Of a stretch of DNA of 64,000 nt, positions 11,594-24,399 are shown in pieces. Made by a program: the position numbers and the translations under genes. The DNA lies in assembly GCA_033002965.1 (NCBI GenBank), contig JAURVB010012925.1, positions 1 through 64,000 of the forward strand, written 5' to 3'. The notes below the pieces were generated by a model, which did no database searches, had not been told where the DNA came from, and worked only from the letters and a program-made list of their open reading frames with translations. The stretch's first letter is position 1; each line of letters begins with the position of its first letter. Origin of the DNA: Piper betle. Its lineage: Eukaryota > Streptophyta > Magnoliopsida > Piperales > Piperaceae.

Positions 11594-13683
11594 TTATGAG
11601 GATGGTGTCTTTTGATTGTGAGGATTTTCCAATTCTTTACCACTTCTCAATGTAATAATGACTTTATATTTTTTACCCTCTTCCCTAGGATTTTGAGTAT
11701 CACTAGGGATTCCACCTTGTGACCTATTACTCAATGCAATAGCAATTTGACCCATTTGAGTTTTCAAATTCCTCATAGAAGCTTGCTGACTTTGTATAAA
11801 TTACATAAACATTTCCTCAATAGTTAGTTTCTTTTCCTGAGGTTGTACTCTATTGTGCGGAAAACCTAAAGGAGCTTGTCATCATGGACCTAACGTTGAG
11901 GCTTGGTTTCCTCCCCATGCAAAGTTTAGGTGATTCCTTCATCCTGGATTGTAAGTATTGGAATAAGAATTGTTTTGCTATTAGGTATAGATTCCAACAA
12001 AATTTGCTAATTCAGGATTGTTGACCCAATGCTCAGTAGGATGTCCTTCACCACACCACTCACACTTACAATTCATCCCTAAAGCTTGCATTTGTTTTGA
12101 CAGAGCAGCCACTTGTGCAGACAAAGCGTTCAATGTGTCTACTTTGAGTATACCTCCACTCATCTTCCTCATTGCTCTGCACTACCCTATCTGATAATAG
12201 TAAGACACCAACTTTTTCAATAATTTATTAGCTTCTCTATATGATTTGCTCATGAGGGATCCAGTGGCAGCAACATCTACAATGGATTTGGTTTGTTCAT
12301 GGAGTCCATTGTAAAAAGTTTGAATTTGAACCCAAGGGGGAATTCCATGGTATGACACTTCCTTAGTAAATCCTTGAGCCTCTCCCATGCATCATAAAGC
12401 GATTCGTTATCTAGCTGCACAAAGAAGTAATATCAGTATGAAAATTGACAATTTTTTACCCTCTTCCCTAGGATTTTGAGTATCACTAGGGAGTCCACCT
12501 TGTGACCTATTACTCAATGCACTAGCAATTTGACCCGTTTGAGTTTCCAAATTCCTTATAGAAGCTTGCTGACTTTGCATAAATTACATGAACATTTCCT
12601 CCATAGTTGGTTTCTTTTCTTGAGGTTGTACTCTATTGTGCTGAAAACCTAAAGGAGCTTGTTATCGTGGACCTAACGTTGAGGCTTGGTTGCCTCCCCA
12701 TGCAAAGTTTAGATGATTCCTTCATCCTGGATTGTAAGTATTAGAATAAGGATTGTTTTGCTGTTAGGTATAGCTTCCAACAAAATTTACTAATTTAGGA
12801 TTGTTGACCCAATGCTCAGTAGGATGTCCTTCACCACACCACTCACACTTAGTGGCTATCTTGTTCACTGAATTCACATTAGAATTCATCCCTAAAACTT
12901 GCATTTGTTTTGACAGAGCAGCCACTTGTGCAGACAAAGTGCTCAATGTGTCCACTTTGAGAATACCTCCACTCATCTTCCTCATTGCTCTGCCCTACCC
13001 CATTCTGATAATCGTTAGATGCCAACTTTTTCAATAATTTATTAGCTTCTCTATATGATTTGCTCATGAGGGATCCAGTGGCAGCAACACCTACAATGGA
13101 TTTAGTTTTTTCATGGAGTCCATTGTAAAATGTTTGAATTTGAACCCAAGGGGGAATTCCATGGTATGGCACTTCCTTAGTAAATCCTTGAACCTCTCCC
13201 ATGCATCATAAAGTGATTCGTTATCCAACTGCACAAAGAAGTAATATCATTATGAAAATTGACAATTTTAGGCAGTGGAAAGTATTTAAGCAAAAACATT
13301 TTCGCTAATTCATCCCAAGTGATAATAGAATTAGGTGCCTGCGAAGTCAACCATAATATTGCATTTTCAGCTAAAGAATATGGAAATAATCAAAGCCAGA
13401 TAGCTTCCTCAGACACTTGATTCATTTTAAATGAATCACAAATAGCAATCAAATTAAACAGGTGAGTATGAGGATCTTCATGAGCAAGTCCTATGAATTG
13501 TCCCACGGTTTGCAGCATTTGGAACATCACTAGTTTCAACTCAAAGTTATTTGCTTCAATCGATGGCTTGAGAATGCTTGAATGTACTCTGTCTAAAACA
13601 GGAAGAGCAAATTCTTCTAGAGCTTTTGTGTCATCACCATTCACTGTTGGTGGAAGATTATTATTCCTCTGCTCTGCCTCCAT
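11594..13683 (-). pseudogene. Athila gag, with internal duplication
   Basis: The N-terminal piece 13683-13390 contains IEANNFELK, HEDPHTHLFNLIAICDSFK and VSEEAIWL, the Athila gag core. Downstream come YHGIPPWVQIQTFYNGLHE, AATGSLMSKS and CEWCGEGHPTEHW (a knuckle-like CxxCxxxHxxxxC motif), each present twice because of the duplication at 11669-13270. No single frame spans the gene. It would encode the capsid/nucleocapsid polyprotein. Confidence 0.8.
11669..13270 (-). repeat. ~0.8-kb tandem duplication within Athila gag
   Basis: The first unit is about 11669-12455 and the second about 12456-13270. Both begin with TACCCTCTTCCCTAGGATTT and end with AAAGAAGTAATATCA then AATTGACAATTTT. The second unit keeps about 33 bp (near 12850-12882) missing from the first, so the units diverged after duplication or the duplication was unequal. 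Confidence 0.85.
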
Positions 13684-13921
13684 TGCTATCTAAACTCTAG
13701 CTTCTTGGCGTAGTAGTCACATACAAGTTCTCTCCATCTTTAGGTTATATGGCTCTAGATCCTGAGTACCTTCTCCTCACATGCACTATGCAATACCTAA
13801 TTAAATAATAAAAAAATTAAAACTTGAAAAGAGATGAGAACAATTTAAGCAAACAATCAAACTAATTTCAATAAAATCAAATCCTAGTTTGACTTCCCTT
13901 CAATAGTGCCAAAAAACTTGA

Positions 13922-15286
13922 TGTGGAAATTATAACGCAAGTACACGTGCCGAATCAAGTAATAAAATTGATAAGAAAGTATCGTCCCATGAGGAATTAG
14001 TAGTAGAAATTCTCAATTACCAAAACTTATTTAATTGATTATACTTAAATGAAAGCAAATTCAAAGAGTGATTTAATTATGAATTAAGATAAAATTAATC
14101 TAACATGCAATATTTAAATTAGATATTAACTTCAAGATGACAAACCTAGGATTTTCAATTTCACCTAGTGATCTAATGATTAAAGTTATAACTTCTACAT
14201 ATGAATTGCACATTTGGATCATTAACCACGGGAATTAATTATTCATGATAATCTCTCAATTCACCATAAATTTATCACTCACACCCAACTTCTATATCTC
14301 TATGAAATTGTGTATGCAAAATTATACTTTAAGTTTTGCCCTTAACAGTTACCCAAGACATATTAGTATATCTCTATCTCACATGTGAATCACCCAAAAC
14401 AAATGAACAAAGGGTATTTTATTCAATAAAAAATTTAATCTTTTCATCTCTATACAAGATCAAATCTCTAGATCTAACAATAGATAGTCAGTCTAATGAT
14501 AGCATTAAGAAAGGAATAAAATAGATTATCCAACATCACGATCACATAGATAAAAATTAATAACATTTATTTATCCATGCACCGTGTGTCATTAAAAATC
14601 CTAAAATGATTTTACTCCATAAAATATTTGATTAAACTCAAGAAATTCATATGTGATATGAAAGACATCATTTAATTACAAAGAAAACTGAATCAAAATA
14701 AGAAAAATTCTTTTTAAGAAAGCGTATTCTTCTTATGATCCAACTTTTTCGCCATTCATTCTCGTCTTTCGTGTTGTCGCTTAGCCATCCAAAGTTGTTT
14801 TTTTATTCCTCTCTTTCTCTTTAAAACTCTCATCAAGTCTATAAATGATCCACCCAATAGTATAAATGAGGCCTACCATAAAATCCCAAAATACTGAAAA
14901 TTTGATTTTTGCACCCCAGCGTTTGAGCGTTCTGATCTCTGGTGCTTGAGCGCTCTAGTCTCAGCTATAATTTCTTCTAAACCACAGAGCGAACACTCAA
15001 GCGCTCTGAATCCCAGCACTAGAGCACTAGGATTTCGGCCAGAACACCAAAGTACTCTTTTTCGACCCGAGTTCATTCTGAATTCATTCTGAATCATCTT
15101 CTAACTCGTATAGCCTGCCAAAATAATATAAATTAGCACTTTTTACACCAAAATCACAATGATTTCTTGTTTTATTAATAATACCTAATAAACTCCTAAA
15201 CTAATAAAATTAAAATTAAAATCACTCAAAACATGATAAACTCAACATAAAATGCAAAGAATAATAACTCTTTTACAGAGTTATCA
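13922..15286 (-). mobile_element. Athila LTR (5' LTR on the minus strand)
   Basis: In minus orientation it starts TGATAACTCTGTAAAAG at 15286 and ends TTTCCACA at 13922. It is followed by TCAAGTTTTTTGGCACTATTG, the usual start of the Athila internal region where the primer-binding site lies. The partner LTR is not in the window. The only substantial open piece in the LTR (15097-14873) overlaps a repeated GCGCTC-type motif and is unlikely to be a gene. Confidence 0.7.
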
Positions 15287-15786
15287 GCAAGGACGGGGTG
15301 GCAACGGGGTTAGGGAAAAATAGTTGGGGTGAGGGTTTCAGTGGTACTTTCGTGATGAAAATTTAACTCGACTCTGATTCGAGTCAAAAACAATAATTAA
15401 CTCGTAATAAATTCTAAAAAATCTAAAAATAGGGGGAAATCCTATAAAATATAATACATACCATAGCATCACAATGACATCTTCTATAACTAAATACCCA
15501 CCCAAATTACTCTATAATGTATCATAATGCGTTATTCAGCCTAAAAGTATTTCCATGATCAAATACATAAAAAAATAATTACATACTATTATATACTCTG
15601 ATAACTCATTTCTCATCATCTCTCTGATGTTATCATCATATGCTCAGGTACACTTGACCCTCATCACTCATAATGCACGGCTAGCCTTCGCTCGACACGC
15701 AGTCATGAAACTGACTCAACTCAAATCGACAGTTGAACCGACCAGTTCACTAATGTAAAACTATGACTCGAGTCACGGGTGTTACA
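15287..15786 (-). mobile_element. family A LTR fragment truncated by the Athila insertion
   Basis: The sequence after the Athila end reads GACTCTGATTCGAGTCAAAAA and ends GACTCGAGTCACGGGTGTTACA-like at 15786. This equals the terminal 0.5 kb of family A in reverse orientation. The rest of that LTR presumably lies to the left of the Athila, outside the window. Confidence 0.7.
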
Positions 15787-16310
15787 GTAAGCCATCTAAA
15801 TAGTTAAGCATGACCACTCGTGGAAGACCACCAGGCAGGTGTATAGCTAGACTGACACAATAGCCGCTAGTAGAATCACCTACATACCATCGACTAGAAC
15901 CAGTAAGAACATGAGATAGTTGAGCAAGGATAGTCAAGAAACATTAGTGGTAGAATGATAATTATGAGACCCCATGATGATTGCCATAAGGAGCGAGCCA
16001 AGATGGACAGATAGCATACGAGCTAGCATAATTCGATACTCGGTAATTAGATGTTGGTTCAAAGAGTAGCTCAACTACCATCCAAGTAGCTCAATTGCCA
16101 TCCAAGTAGCTCAACCATCGTTTGAGTAGATCAACTGTCGTCCGAGTAGCTTGACTATCATCTGAACAAATATACTACAAAAGGATAGAAATAGCATAGA
16201 CATCATAAGAGTGAACGGCAGAGTACCATAGATGTCTGAAAGAAACAATGATACAATTAGACTGTATGTATAATAAGAATTCCAGATTGGGAATTAGGTT
16301 GAGTAGATAA
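15787..16310. other. intergenic, no gene seen
   Basis: Short imperfect direct repeats of 'GTAGCTCAACTACCATCCA' type occur at about 16070-16150 (four to five ~24-bp units). No exon or TE end is recognised. Confidence 0.3.
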
Positions 16311-16481
16311 TGTTGGGTTTGTCCCACATCGGTCGTAGAGGTTGTTGGTGACTTGTATATAGGCTAATGGGAAAGCCTTATTCCTTGAGTTAGCTTTTGG
16401 ATTAAGAGAAGCCTGGTGACACCTATTGTGAGTTTCCTTAGGTTATTTAAAGTCCCTTTTGGGGGCCTAAAGGTTCCAACA
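16311..16481 (+). mobile_element. short TRIM/Copia-like LTR (171 bp)
   Basis: It starts TGTTGGG, contains GTCCCACATCGG and a TATATAGG element, and ends GGTTCCAACA, giving TGTTGG/CCAACA termini. The following GTAGTTTTGGAGC resembles a decayed initiator-Met tRNA primer-binding site (consensus TGGTATCAGAGC). No second LTR or coding region was found nearby. A diverged relative lies at about 24400-24565. Confidence 0.55.
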
Positions 16482-16630
16482 GTAGTTTTGGAGCTTGGGT
16501 GATAACGAAGCATTGAACAAGTAGAAGGAATAGGGTCACTCTGGTGACCTAGCATATAAGAACCAAATACATAAACCAATAAGCCTTATCACAAATTATT
16601 AGATTTATTGTTATAATGTTTGTTGTAATG

Positions 16631-17110
16631 TAACACTAGTACAAAATAAGTTTTCTATCACCAAAATTTCAATGACAAATTTTGCCACTATTTTGTCACT
16701 AAATACAATGACAAAAAACTGTCACTGAAAAGTCACCAACTTAAGACAACACAAATATTTGTCACCATTTTCTCACTAAAAATTATGTGACTAAATATTT
16801 ATCACTTAGTTGACACTTTTTTCAATTAAAAAAAATGACACCATCAAAGTTTTGTCACTGAAATTTAATATTATTTTTACAAATTTGCACTAATTTGTCA
16901 CCAAACATATCGGTGACAAATTAATTTATCACTGAATTGACACTCTTTTCTTGTGTTAAAAATCACCGCTGCTGATATTTTGCCACGAAAATAGCAATAT
17001 CATCTTTTTCACAAATTTGCCACCAAATTGTCACCGAATATTTTGGTGACAAACCAATTTGTTACCAAATTAACACCATTTTTTTTGTAACAAATTTTTA
17101 ATTTTGAAAA
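16631..17110. mobile_element. CACTA (En/Spm) transposon terminus
   Basis: CACTAGTACAAAATAAG starts at about 16631. It is followed by ~450 bp dense in sub-terminal TTTGTCAC / GTGACAAA motifs in both orientations, as CACTA transposase-binding regions show. The opposite end was not found and no transposase is present, so this is a fragment. Confidence 0.55.
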
Positions 17111-17119
17111 AAATTAAAT

Positions 17120-20100
17120 TAATGGAGCGGGTGACCACGCCCCATTAATCGGCGCATGAAAACTCGGCGATGCGACCAGCATCATGTCTTCCTGCAGGCA
17201 TCTTTGGTCGGCCCTTCCCTCCCTGGCCACACCACCCCCAGTTGTGCCCTACCACCCCAACCAGTCGCCTAGATCTGCCACCGTCACATTCCAGCCGTGG
17301 TCCCACCTGTAAACCACTGTTTCGGATCAGAGTTTTACCATTTGTTGCTTTGCCCGGTTTGGCACAGTCTTGAATCAGTTTAACCTTTAGACCATAAGTA
17401 TGAAGCCTAGATGGTCGTATGAGTATGTTATAGAGGTTTTGTATGTCTGATATACAGATGATAGCTTTAGGTATGATACAACAAAGCAAGAGTTATCTTT
17501 TTCAGTGAGATTATATACTCGAGATATATGGGTTCTAGATAGAGTTACTTTGGAGTTTTAGGGCGCTATATAAGTCATTGTAGCATTTAGCATCCGTTCT
17601 AACTTTTTCAAGCGCTATATAAGTCGTTGCAACATTTAGCATCAGTTTTGACTTTTTCAGTGTATCTTTTTTGCATGCATTTTAGGGATTTCAGACAACT
17701 AATTGCTTCAGTGAGCCCTATTTTAATTTGAGTCTCAAAATTTCACATAATTGAGGTTAGGGTTTCGAGGTTCATTGAGTGCCATTACCTCTGTTTCCAT
17801 CCATAGAGCCTTAGTTAGGCTTCAAGTGATTTCAAATTTTGTCGGTCTTGATCTGAGCATTCTAACCATGTATATATTGTATATAGCCTAGGTGGATCCC
17901 ACTAGGCTAGTAGTTATCGGTCGATCATGTGTTGCCACGTGGTCAGATTATATCTCACCACGTCAGCCCTAGCTCCCCCATTTACCAAGAGTTCTCTACC
18001 ACATTTTTGGACCATTTTTATCCCTTGCACCATTGCCACTTTGGCTTGCCACAAGCGAATCTGTGGCCACCTTCCGGCCACCGGACTACCACCACTATGT
18101 CCATCTCCCTACCAGCTATTGACCCATGCCCATCTCCAGCACTAGCACGACCTTAGTCACCGCCGTGACGGTATTTTGCCGATTTGGTCCCACCACCCTA
18201 GTCACCTTTCATGACCATTTATGCCCTAGCAAGGTCAACTACCCAAACACCACCCCAGCACCATGTCCAGTTGATCAAACCCAACCCTAACCTACATCAT
18301 GGTCACGATCGTCGCCTGTGAGCCCATTTTTCCCACTACGGATGCCCTATTTTGCGCCATTTTCCAGTCAGCGTCCAGACTTCGTTCTATCATGACCTTC
18401 CCCTTGCCATTCTCTGTTGATCCTAAACAATAGCAACCCCAGCCTCACAGCCATTGGCATTTCCCTAAGACGGGCGTTGTTAGCCTGTTTGCCTGCCTAG
18501 CCCTATTCATGTCACCCTGCTCCATTCGCATTTGCCTACCACGTCCATGTCCTTTGAGTCGACCCAGCCTAGTAGCTTGACCCAAAACAAGCCTGACTTG
18601 GTCCAACTCGGCCCGGTTGACTAGCCAATCTATTTCAATCCTTTTTTGCCCGTTTTCATCTGAGTTTTAACCGTTTCGGTATTTCAAGACTCCCTATATT
18701 ATTTTAAATACATATTCACATAGTGTGGCATAGAGTGCTTTTATTTATTTATTATTTTATTTATTATTTATTTTACACATGTATTTATCTATTCATTTAT
18801 TGATTTACTTCTTGATTGTTTATTTATTTATTGTGTATGATGCATGCTTATCTGATTGCTTATTATTATTTGTTGGTATATTAACTTGTTAATATTTTGA
18901 TTCATGTTCATTAGTTATTTTTATTTATTTATCTATTTATTATGTGTTTATTTGTATGCCATTTATTTATTAAATTATTCTTGCAAGTGTTATTACTCAA
19001 GCTTAGTCACACACTTACCTAGATGTTATGTATAATGTATTTTTATTCAAGGTTGATAGTTATTAATTATATATTTGTTTGTTATTTATTTTCTTATTTA
19101 TTAATGTATCAATTTATTCATTTGTCTACTTATTAATTTTCATGCATATTTAGTGGATTATTCACTATTACTTTGGTTACCTAGTGTGTATTTATCATTT
19201 TTATTCATTGTTCTTATATTTATTGCGCATGCCGAGTGTTAATTCATTGATTCGCTTTTTGTTGTTCATGTTTGTGTTGTTGTTGTTAATGTGAGAACAC
19301 ACCACGACCATGCATCATAGAGAATTGTTAGTCAGTTACTTGATAGTGGGTTCTAATGAAGTTTCAAAATCAGAGCTCATCATAGATGTACCATGAGCAA
19401 GCACATATGCAGCTTGCAATGGCTCTGGATTAGTGAGAGAGTTGTTCCATTCTCCAAGGATCTTGACATCTCTGTCTTAAGCGTCCTCAAACCCAGAGAG
19501 GCGAGGAAAAGGCGAGTACTGTTTTCTACAACGCGTGTCTAGATTCGCAATCTCAAATAGTATTTGGCGTTTGTGCTTTGGGTCAAGTGTTATATGGAGG
19601 TTTGGAGAGGGCTAAAGATATGTGTTTTTCCTTAGATTGGGACTTGTGATATGATAATGCCGAGAGTGACACAGCACTGGTTCAGTTCGGGATGCTACCC
19701 TGTCTACAACTTGATGGCTCCTCAGTAGATGACCTTTCAATGGATATATATATATATTGGTTTGTCCTTCCTCGAGAAAGTTAGTTGATGTTTTTTTCAG
19801 ACTAATGACATTCGTTGTTGTTGTTTCTCCTATTATATATGCAGGTCTTGTATTCTAATATATTGGGTCGGCATTGGTGGAAAGACAGATAGTTGCTATC
19901 GACACTTGTACTCAGCGCACTATTGTTTTTCTTTAATAGTTTTGTTTGTATTTGATGTGTGTTTATATATATTTATTTATGTATTGTGATGTATACCCTC
20001 ACTAGCTTTTGTACTAGCAGATCAAACAAGATACCAGCTCTCAATGAGCCACTCAAATTTCAGCTTCAAGAGTTATTTTAATGTATTCATTCCCTTATTT

Positions 20101-20370
20101 TATTTATATATTTTGCTTTTGCAATGTTGTGTTCTCATGCCATATCATTGCAAGTAGTTGCTTATTAGGTTGTTGCATGCATCTATTCATCCTTTTATTG
20201 TTGAGTGTTCATTGCACATTTAGTGGTTTCTTCCTTTCTCGAGACACCAAGAGTGTTGCTTTGGTCTGTTTCTCTTTCGGGTCTTTTAGATTAGTCGATT
20301 TTGACGTGACTCGACTTGGTCGTAACTGTTTTGATCATGTTATTGAGTTAACCGGATTCCGAGTATTACA
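17120..20370 (+). mobile_element. old, decayed family A LTR copy
   Basis: It shares the family order: a (formerly GC-rich) block at about 17170-18660, an AT-rich block, the GGCTCTGGATTAGTG / TTCCATTCTCCAAGGATC segment near 19410-19470, and an end reading AACCGGATTCCGAGTATTACA at 20370. Many CpG sites of younger copies are TpG or CpA here. The left end could not be placed exactly. Confidence 0.6.
18725..19240. repeat. ATTT-rich low-complexity stretch
   Basis: Long runs of TTTATTTATTTAT-type sequence lie within the decayed LTR copy at 17120-20370, in the position of its AT-rich block. Confidence 0.6.
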
Positions 20371-21407
20371 TTGCCCACCCTTGACCGCCACTGCCAGCCA
20401 ACCCTCGTGCACCACCACGATCCCCTGTGCCACCAAACCTAAATATTTCAATTTGGTTCAGTTTAGTTTATTCAGAACCAAAATTATTAAAACTATATTA
20501 AAATTAATTATGATTTTTATAATAAATAAAAATAAACATGATATAACCATCATATATAATTAGGGTTGTTCAAAACTCAACAAAACTCGATTTGGCTCAA
20601 TACTTGACTTGAAAAATTCGACTCGAAGTTGAACTCGCTAATTTAAGAGTCGGGTCTGGGCTTGTACCTACACAACTCAGCTCAACTCGAAGTTCAACAC
20701 TTTATATAAAGAATGCGATTTTCAACCATATTTATCTTAAATTTCCTTTTATAAATATAACCAAATTATAAAATATTATTATATGATGTCAAATTTAAAT
20801 AAATGTATGTATGATTAAATTATCTTTTATGCATAATTATGTCAAACTTGAGATATTTTGATTATAAATTAATTTTTAGTATGAATTATAAAAAAATAGC
20901 ATCAATAAATTAAAATCAAACTAGCTCAAACTCGAATTGACTCGAATACTCATAGCTCAACCCAAGGTTAAAATCAAACGAGTTGAGTTTGAGCTGAGCA
21001 AAACTTGACTCGACTGCCCTGATGAATACCTTATAATCATATCCAAAAGTATTGTATATAGATATTATGTTAAACATCTCAAATTAATTATAGATAAATA
21101 AAAAATTAATAATAACTCACATAAAACATGAATATTAAGGTTTTTTTTGTTTTCCCATCGGTTTTGGTTCGAATTAGTTCCAAACCGAATTTTCATATAC
21201 TTTAATATTTTACCCAAGGTGGAAACCTAACCGACCCAAAATTTCTCCAAAACCAATTAAGATTTTATTCCTCTTTTAACCAATTAGATTTTGCCTCCCT
21301 TTTTAACCAATCAAGATTTGTCACCTCTTCTAACCAATAAAACTTGCTAAGTAGATTATTTCCTAAGAAATTATCTTAAAATATTTTAAAGTTACTTCTA
21401 CTTTGAG
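20371..21407. repeat. AT-rich repeat region with MITE-like segment
   Basis: About 20565-21020 begins TAGGGTTGTTCAAAACTC and ends TTGACTCGACTGCCCTG, with CTCGAACT-type repeats like those in the MITE at 2154-2731, but no target duplication could be matched. Its flanks (about 20440 and 21160) carry mirrored AATTTGGTTC / GGTTTTGGTTCG sequence, suggesting one repeat nested in another. No gene is seen. Confidence 0.4.
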
Positions 21408-21683
21408 TGTAACACCCCAAATCCGGTTCACACTCGTGAACCGAACGGGCATGTTACCCGCCCCGGTTAGGTCGGCTAACCCGAACCTAACTCATACGGA
21501 TCCAATCTCGGCGTCTTAAGATGTAGATACGACTTGTCATGCATGAATAAATGCATAAAACCCTAACATGATACTACATAGATGACATGCAACCTAAATT
21601 TCACATCATTACAATTACGAAAAAAATTCTGAAATAAAACAGACAGGGTCTCCCTAAAAGTGCAATTATGGGCCCACCCTGTC

Positions 21684-21731
<48 letters not shown>

Positions 21732-24324
21732 GCATCCATAATTTCATTCACACAAAATCTAACATCTTATGAATTCATTCTGAAGCTGGGGTTTCAACCC
21801 ACCACGCTTCCGCTGCGCATCTCTGATCATGTTCACATTCTATCATGTCTTATGCATTTGAACATGTCATTCACAATATAATAACATAATAACACAAAAT
21901 TAAACATTCAGAAATCTAACATGTATGTGTGTACAAGACCTCATTGCTCCTCCGTCCAAGCTGGCTCCTCCAACTCGTGATTATTACCTACATATAGTAT
22001 AAAAACACGTCAGTAACAAGTGTTACTGGTCCGGAAAATAAAATAACTATAACAAGCTGGCTATGAGAGCAAACTCTCATATGAAAGAAAACATCATATA
22101 CTCCATGTGAACACTCTGAAGGGCACTACTGAGGAGCCACTGGGCTGCAGACCCGGTAGCATCCCAAACTTACTGATCTGTTGCTGGTACTGTGCCGCTC
22201 TCGGCACTTCTTTTTAGTACTTCTCGTGAAACTTTATCCTAAGCCCTCTCCTTACCTCCATATTTCTCCTGGCCTTGAGCACGAAGGCCGAGTACTCTCA
22301 GGCAGTCGCCTTTAGTACCCTTTGAACCACAAGTCCGGACATGCGCTGTACTTAACAGTACCCGTAAACCTCCACGTTCTCCAGGTGTGAGGAACTCAAA
22401 CGCGGAGTTGTCAGGATCCCTCGGGAATGGAACAGTCCTTTGGCACTAATCCAGAGCCCGCTTTGACTGTCACGGCATCCTCTGCATGGTACGTGCAGTC
22501 GATTTCTCCATCTCTCGTCTCACAAAAACGCGAAAACTATATATATATATATATATATAGGCTTGGGTAGGGAGTTATATAATAGGCCCAAAGGCAACTT
22601 TTGGTGGATCTTGTTTTCGAAATCAACCTCGAGGGATCTCATCCTCGAGGGGTTATTAATCCGGAAAATGTTCGGTTAAATGGCCCGAGTTAAGTGGGAT
22701 CCGATAAAACGCCACTTAACCCGTCCTGCAGGCAATAAATTAAACATACAATAGAAAGAGTAAATCAGAGACGAGTCCTAAACGGACCTGGTAGAAGCTC
22801 CAAGCGTGTCATCGCGCCTAGGCAGCGAGCTCCTACTCCGTACCTACACATCAAAACTAAATACTAACGCCCGCTAACTAAATGATGCATCAAATCCGAC
22901 ATGACCATCACACCACAATACAAACATCAACCATAACAATCAACAATTATAAATGTAAAAATAATTCCAACTTATCCTATTAACACCTATTTTTATTATA
23001 TTTCTTAAGTTACGTTGTACTCGATTATCATACTCAAATTTACTTTACTTCATTAGCTCAATTAACCTTCATTCCCTGTTAATCACATCATGCACATGTT
23101 TACTTCATTCATAATCTTAACATTCATCATAATAATTAATCAACCCTAGTATGCTATGCTAACAATTATCATCAATTTTAAATAAATCAATCGGAGGTAA
23201 TTACACCTCACGTTGTCGACAATCGGTGACGGTTAGGGTTCTGTCGCGTGTCTCGGAACTCAAATTCGGTGCTCATCGGCGTCCGAAGCTCGATCGGGCT
23301 CGACTGGGTGAGCCCCGCAGAAGATCCGGTGAATTCCAGTGAATTCCAGAAATTCCAGTTTTCCGGCAGCTGCTCGGCGGCTTCCGGTGGTTTTCCGGTG
23401 ACAATCGCCAGTGGCGTTTATTGGCCGGAAAGTGGTCGTGTTGGGTACCCTCGGAACCGGCTCGGCGAGCCCGACTCATCTATGACATCAGCGTGGCCAT
23501 TGGAGGCGGCGGCTCGCCGGAAAATAGTAAAACAGAGCCGGCGGCAATGGGTCGCTAGATCCAGCCGGCCACGGCGACGATGGCCTCTGTTCCAGTTGGG
23601 GAAGGTCGCTGGAAGGCTGAGGGTGCTGAGGCGACCGACCGATCGCGGCGGCGCTGGTCGCCGGCTGCAGAATCGGCGACAGAAGCGCAACGCGGGCGCG
23701 GCGTCACGACGTGGCTTCCTCGCGTCGAGGCTGTCGATGGGGGTCGGACCTGGTCGGGGCGGCAGTGGCGACGCTGTCGGCCGGGCGGGCGTCCACGGCA
23801 GTGGCGGCGGCATGCGCAGTGGCGGCGCGCGGCGAGGGTTTGAGAAAGAAGAAAGGAAAGGTCGAGGGTGTGTGTGGTGGCAAACTCGTAAACATTACTT
23901 GACTCGTCTCCGACTCGAGTCAAAATAATATTTAAGTCGTAAAAAATTCCAAAACAATATGGGAAAAATCCCATAAAATCAAACAGCACCAAAAAATCAT
24001 AATGATCTGCTCTAGAACTATCAACCCATCAAAATGCCCGTAACGCGTCCTAACGCGGGTAACGGCCTAAAACTAATTCTACGATCCATTATATATCATA
24101 ATAAAAAAATGAACTGCATACTCTCATATATTCTGATAACTCATTCTTTTCTACTGTGTTCATGACGTTATCATCATATACTTGGGTACACATGACCCTC
24201 ATGGCTCATACACGAAACCGGCATCGGCTCAGTACATGTGTTCTGAAACTGACTCGACTTGAAAATAACGATCAAACCGACCGGTTTTAAATATAAAACC
24301 CTGACTCGAATCATGTGTTTTACA
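21408..24324 (-). mobile_element. family A solo LTR (TSD TTGAG)
   Basis: The plus strand reads TGTAACACCCC at 21408 and ends GTGTTTTACA at 24324, with TTGAG at 21403-21407 and 24325-24329. It is 2917 bp and has no internal domain. A (TA)n tract lies at about 21689-21725 and another at 22539-22559. The GC island (about 23220-23860) produces long open frames on both strands, including 226 residues, but these are rich in R, G and P and not credible as proteins. Confidence 0.85.
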
Positions 24325-24399
24325 TTGAGTTTTCTAGAGTTTTTTTTTTTAATGTTCGTGATAAGGTTATTTTAGTCATTTCTATTTTCACGTTCCTTC

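Larger units (their letters stand above)
1086..15286 (-). mobile_element. Athila-type Ty3/Gypsy retrotransposon, defective and interrupted
   Basis: Reading right to left the order is LTR (15286-13922), gag, protease, RT, a truncated RNase H, integrase, a non-coding spacer and a 3' ORF, which is the Athila layout. All coding regions carry frameshifts or stops. It contains three later insertions: a hAT-like MITE at 2154-2731, a family A solo LTR at 3265-8143, and a family V LTR inside that. The left LTR was not found and probably lies beyond the window. At its right end it interrupts an older family A LTR whose remainder is 15287-15786, so the Athila itself landed in a repeat. Confidence 0.85.

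Noticed and set aside
20565..21020. hAT-like MITE with defined boundaries
   Set aside because: Internal style and one end resemble the MITE at 2154-2731, but no matching 8-bp flanks were found, so it is only listed as a repeat region.
23248..23928. 226-residue ORF on the plus strand (and 131- and 145-residue ORFs on the minus strand)
   Set aside because: They lie in the CpG island of a solo LTR; all frames are open by composition, and sister copies do not conserve the frame.
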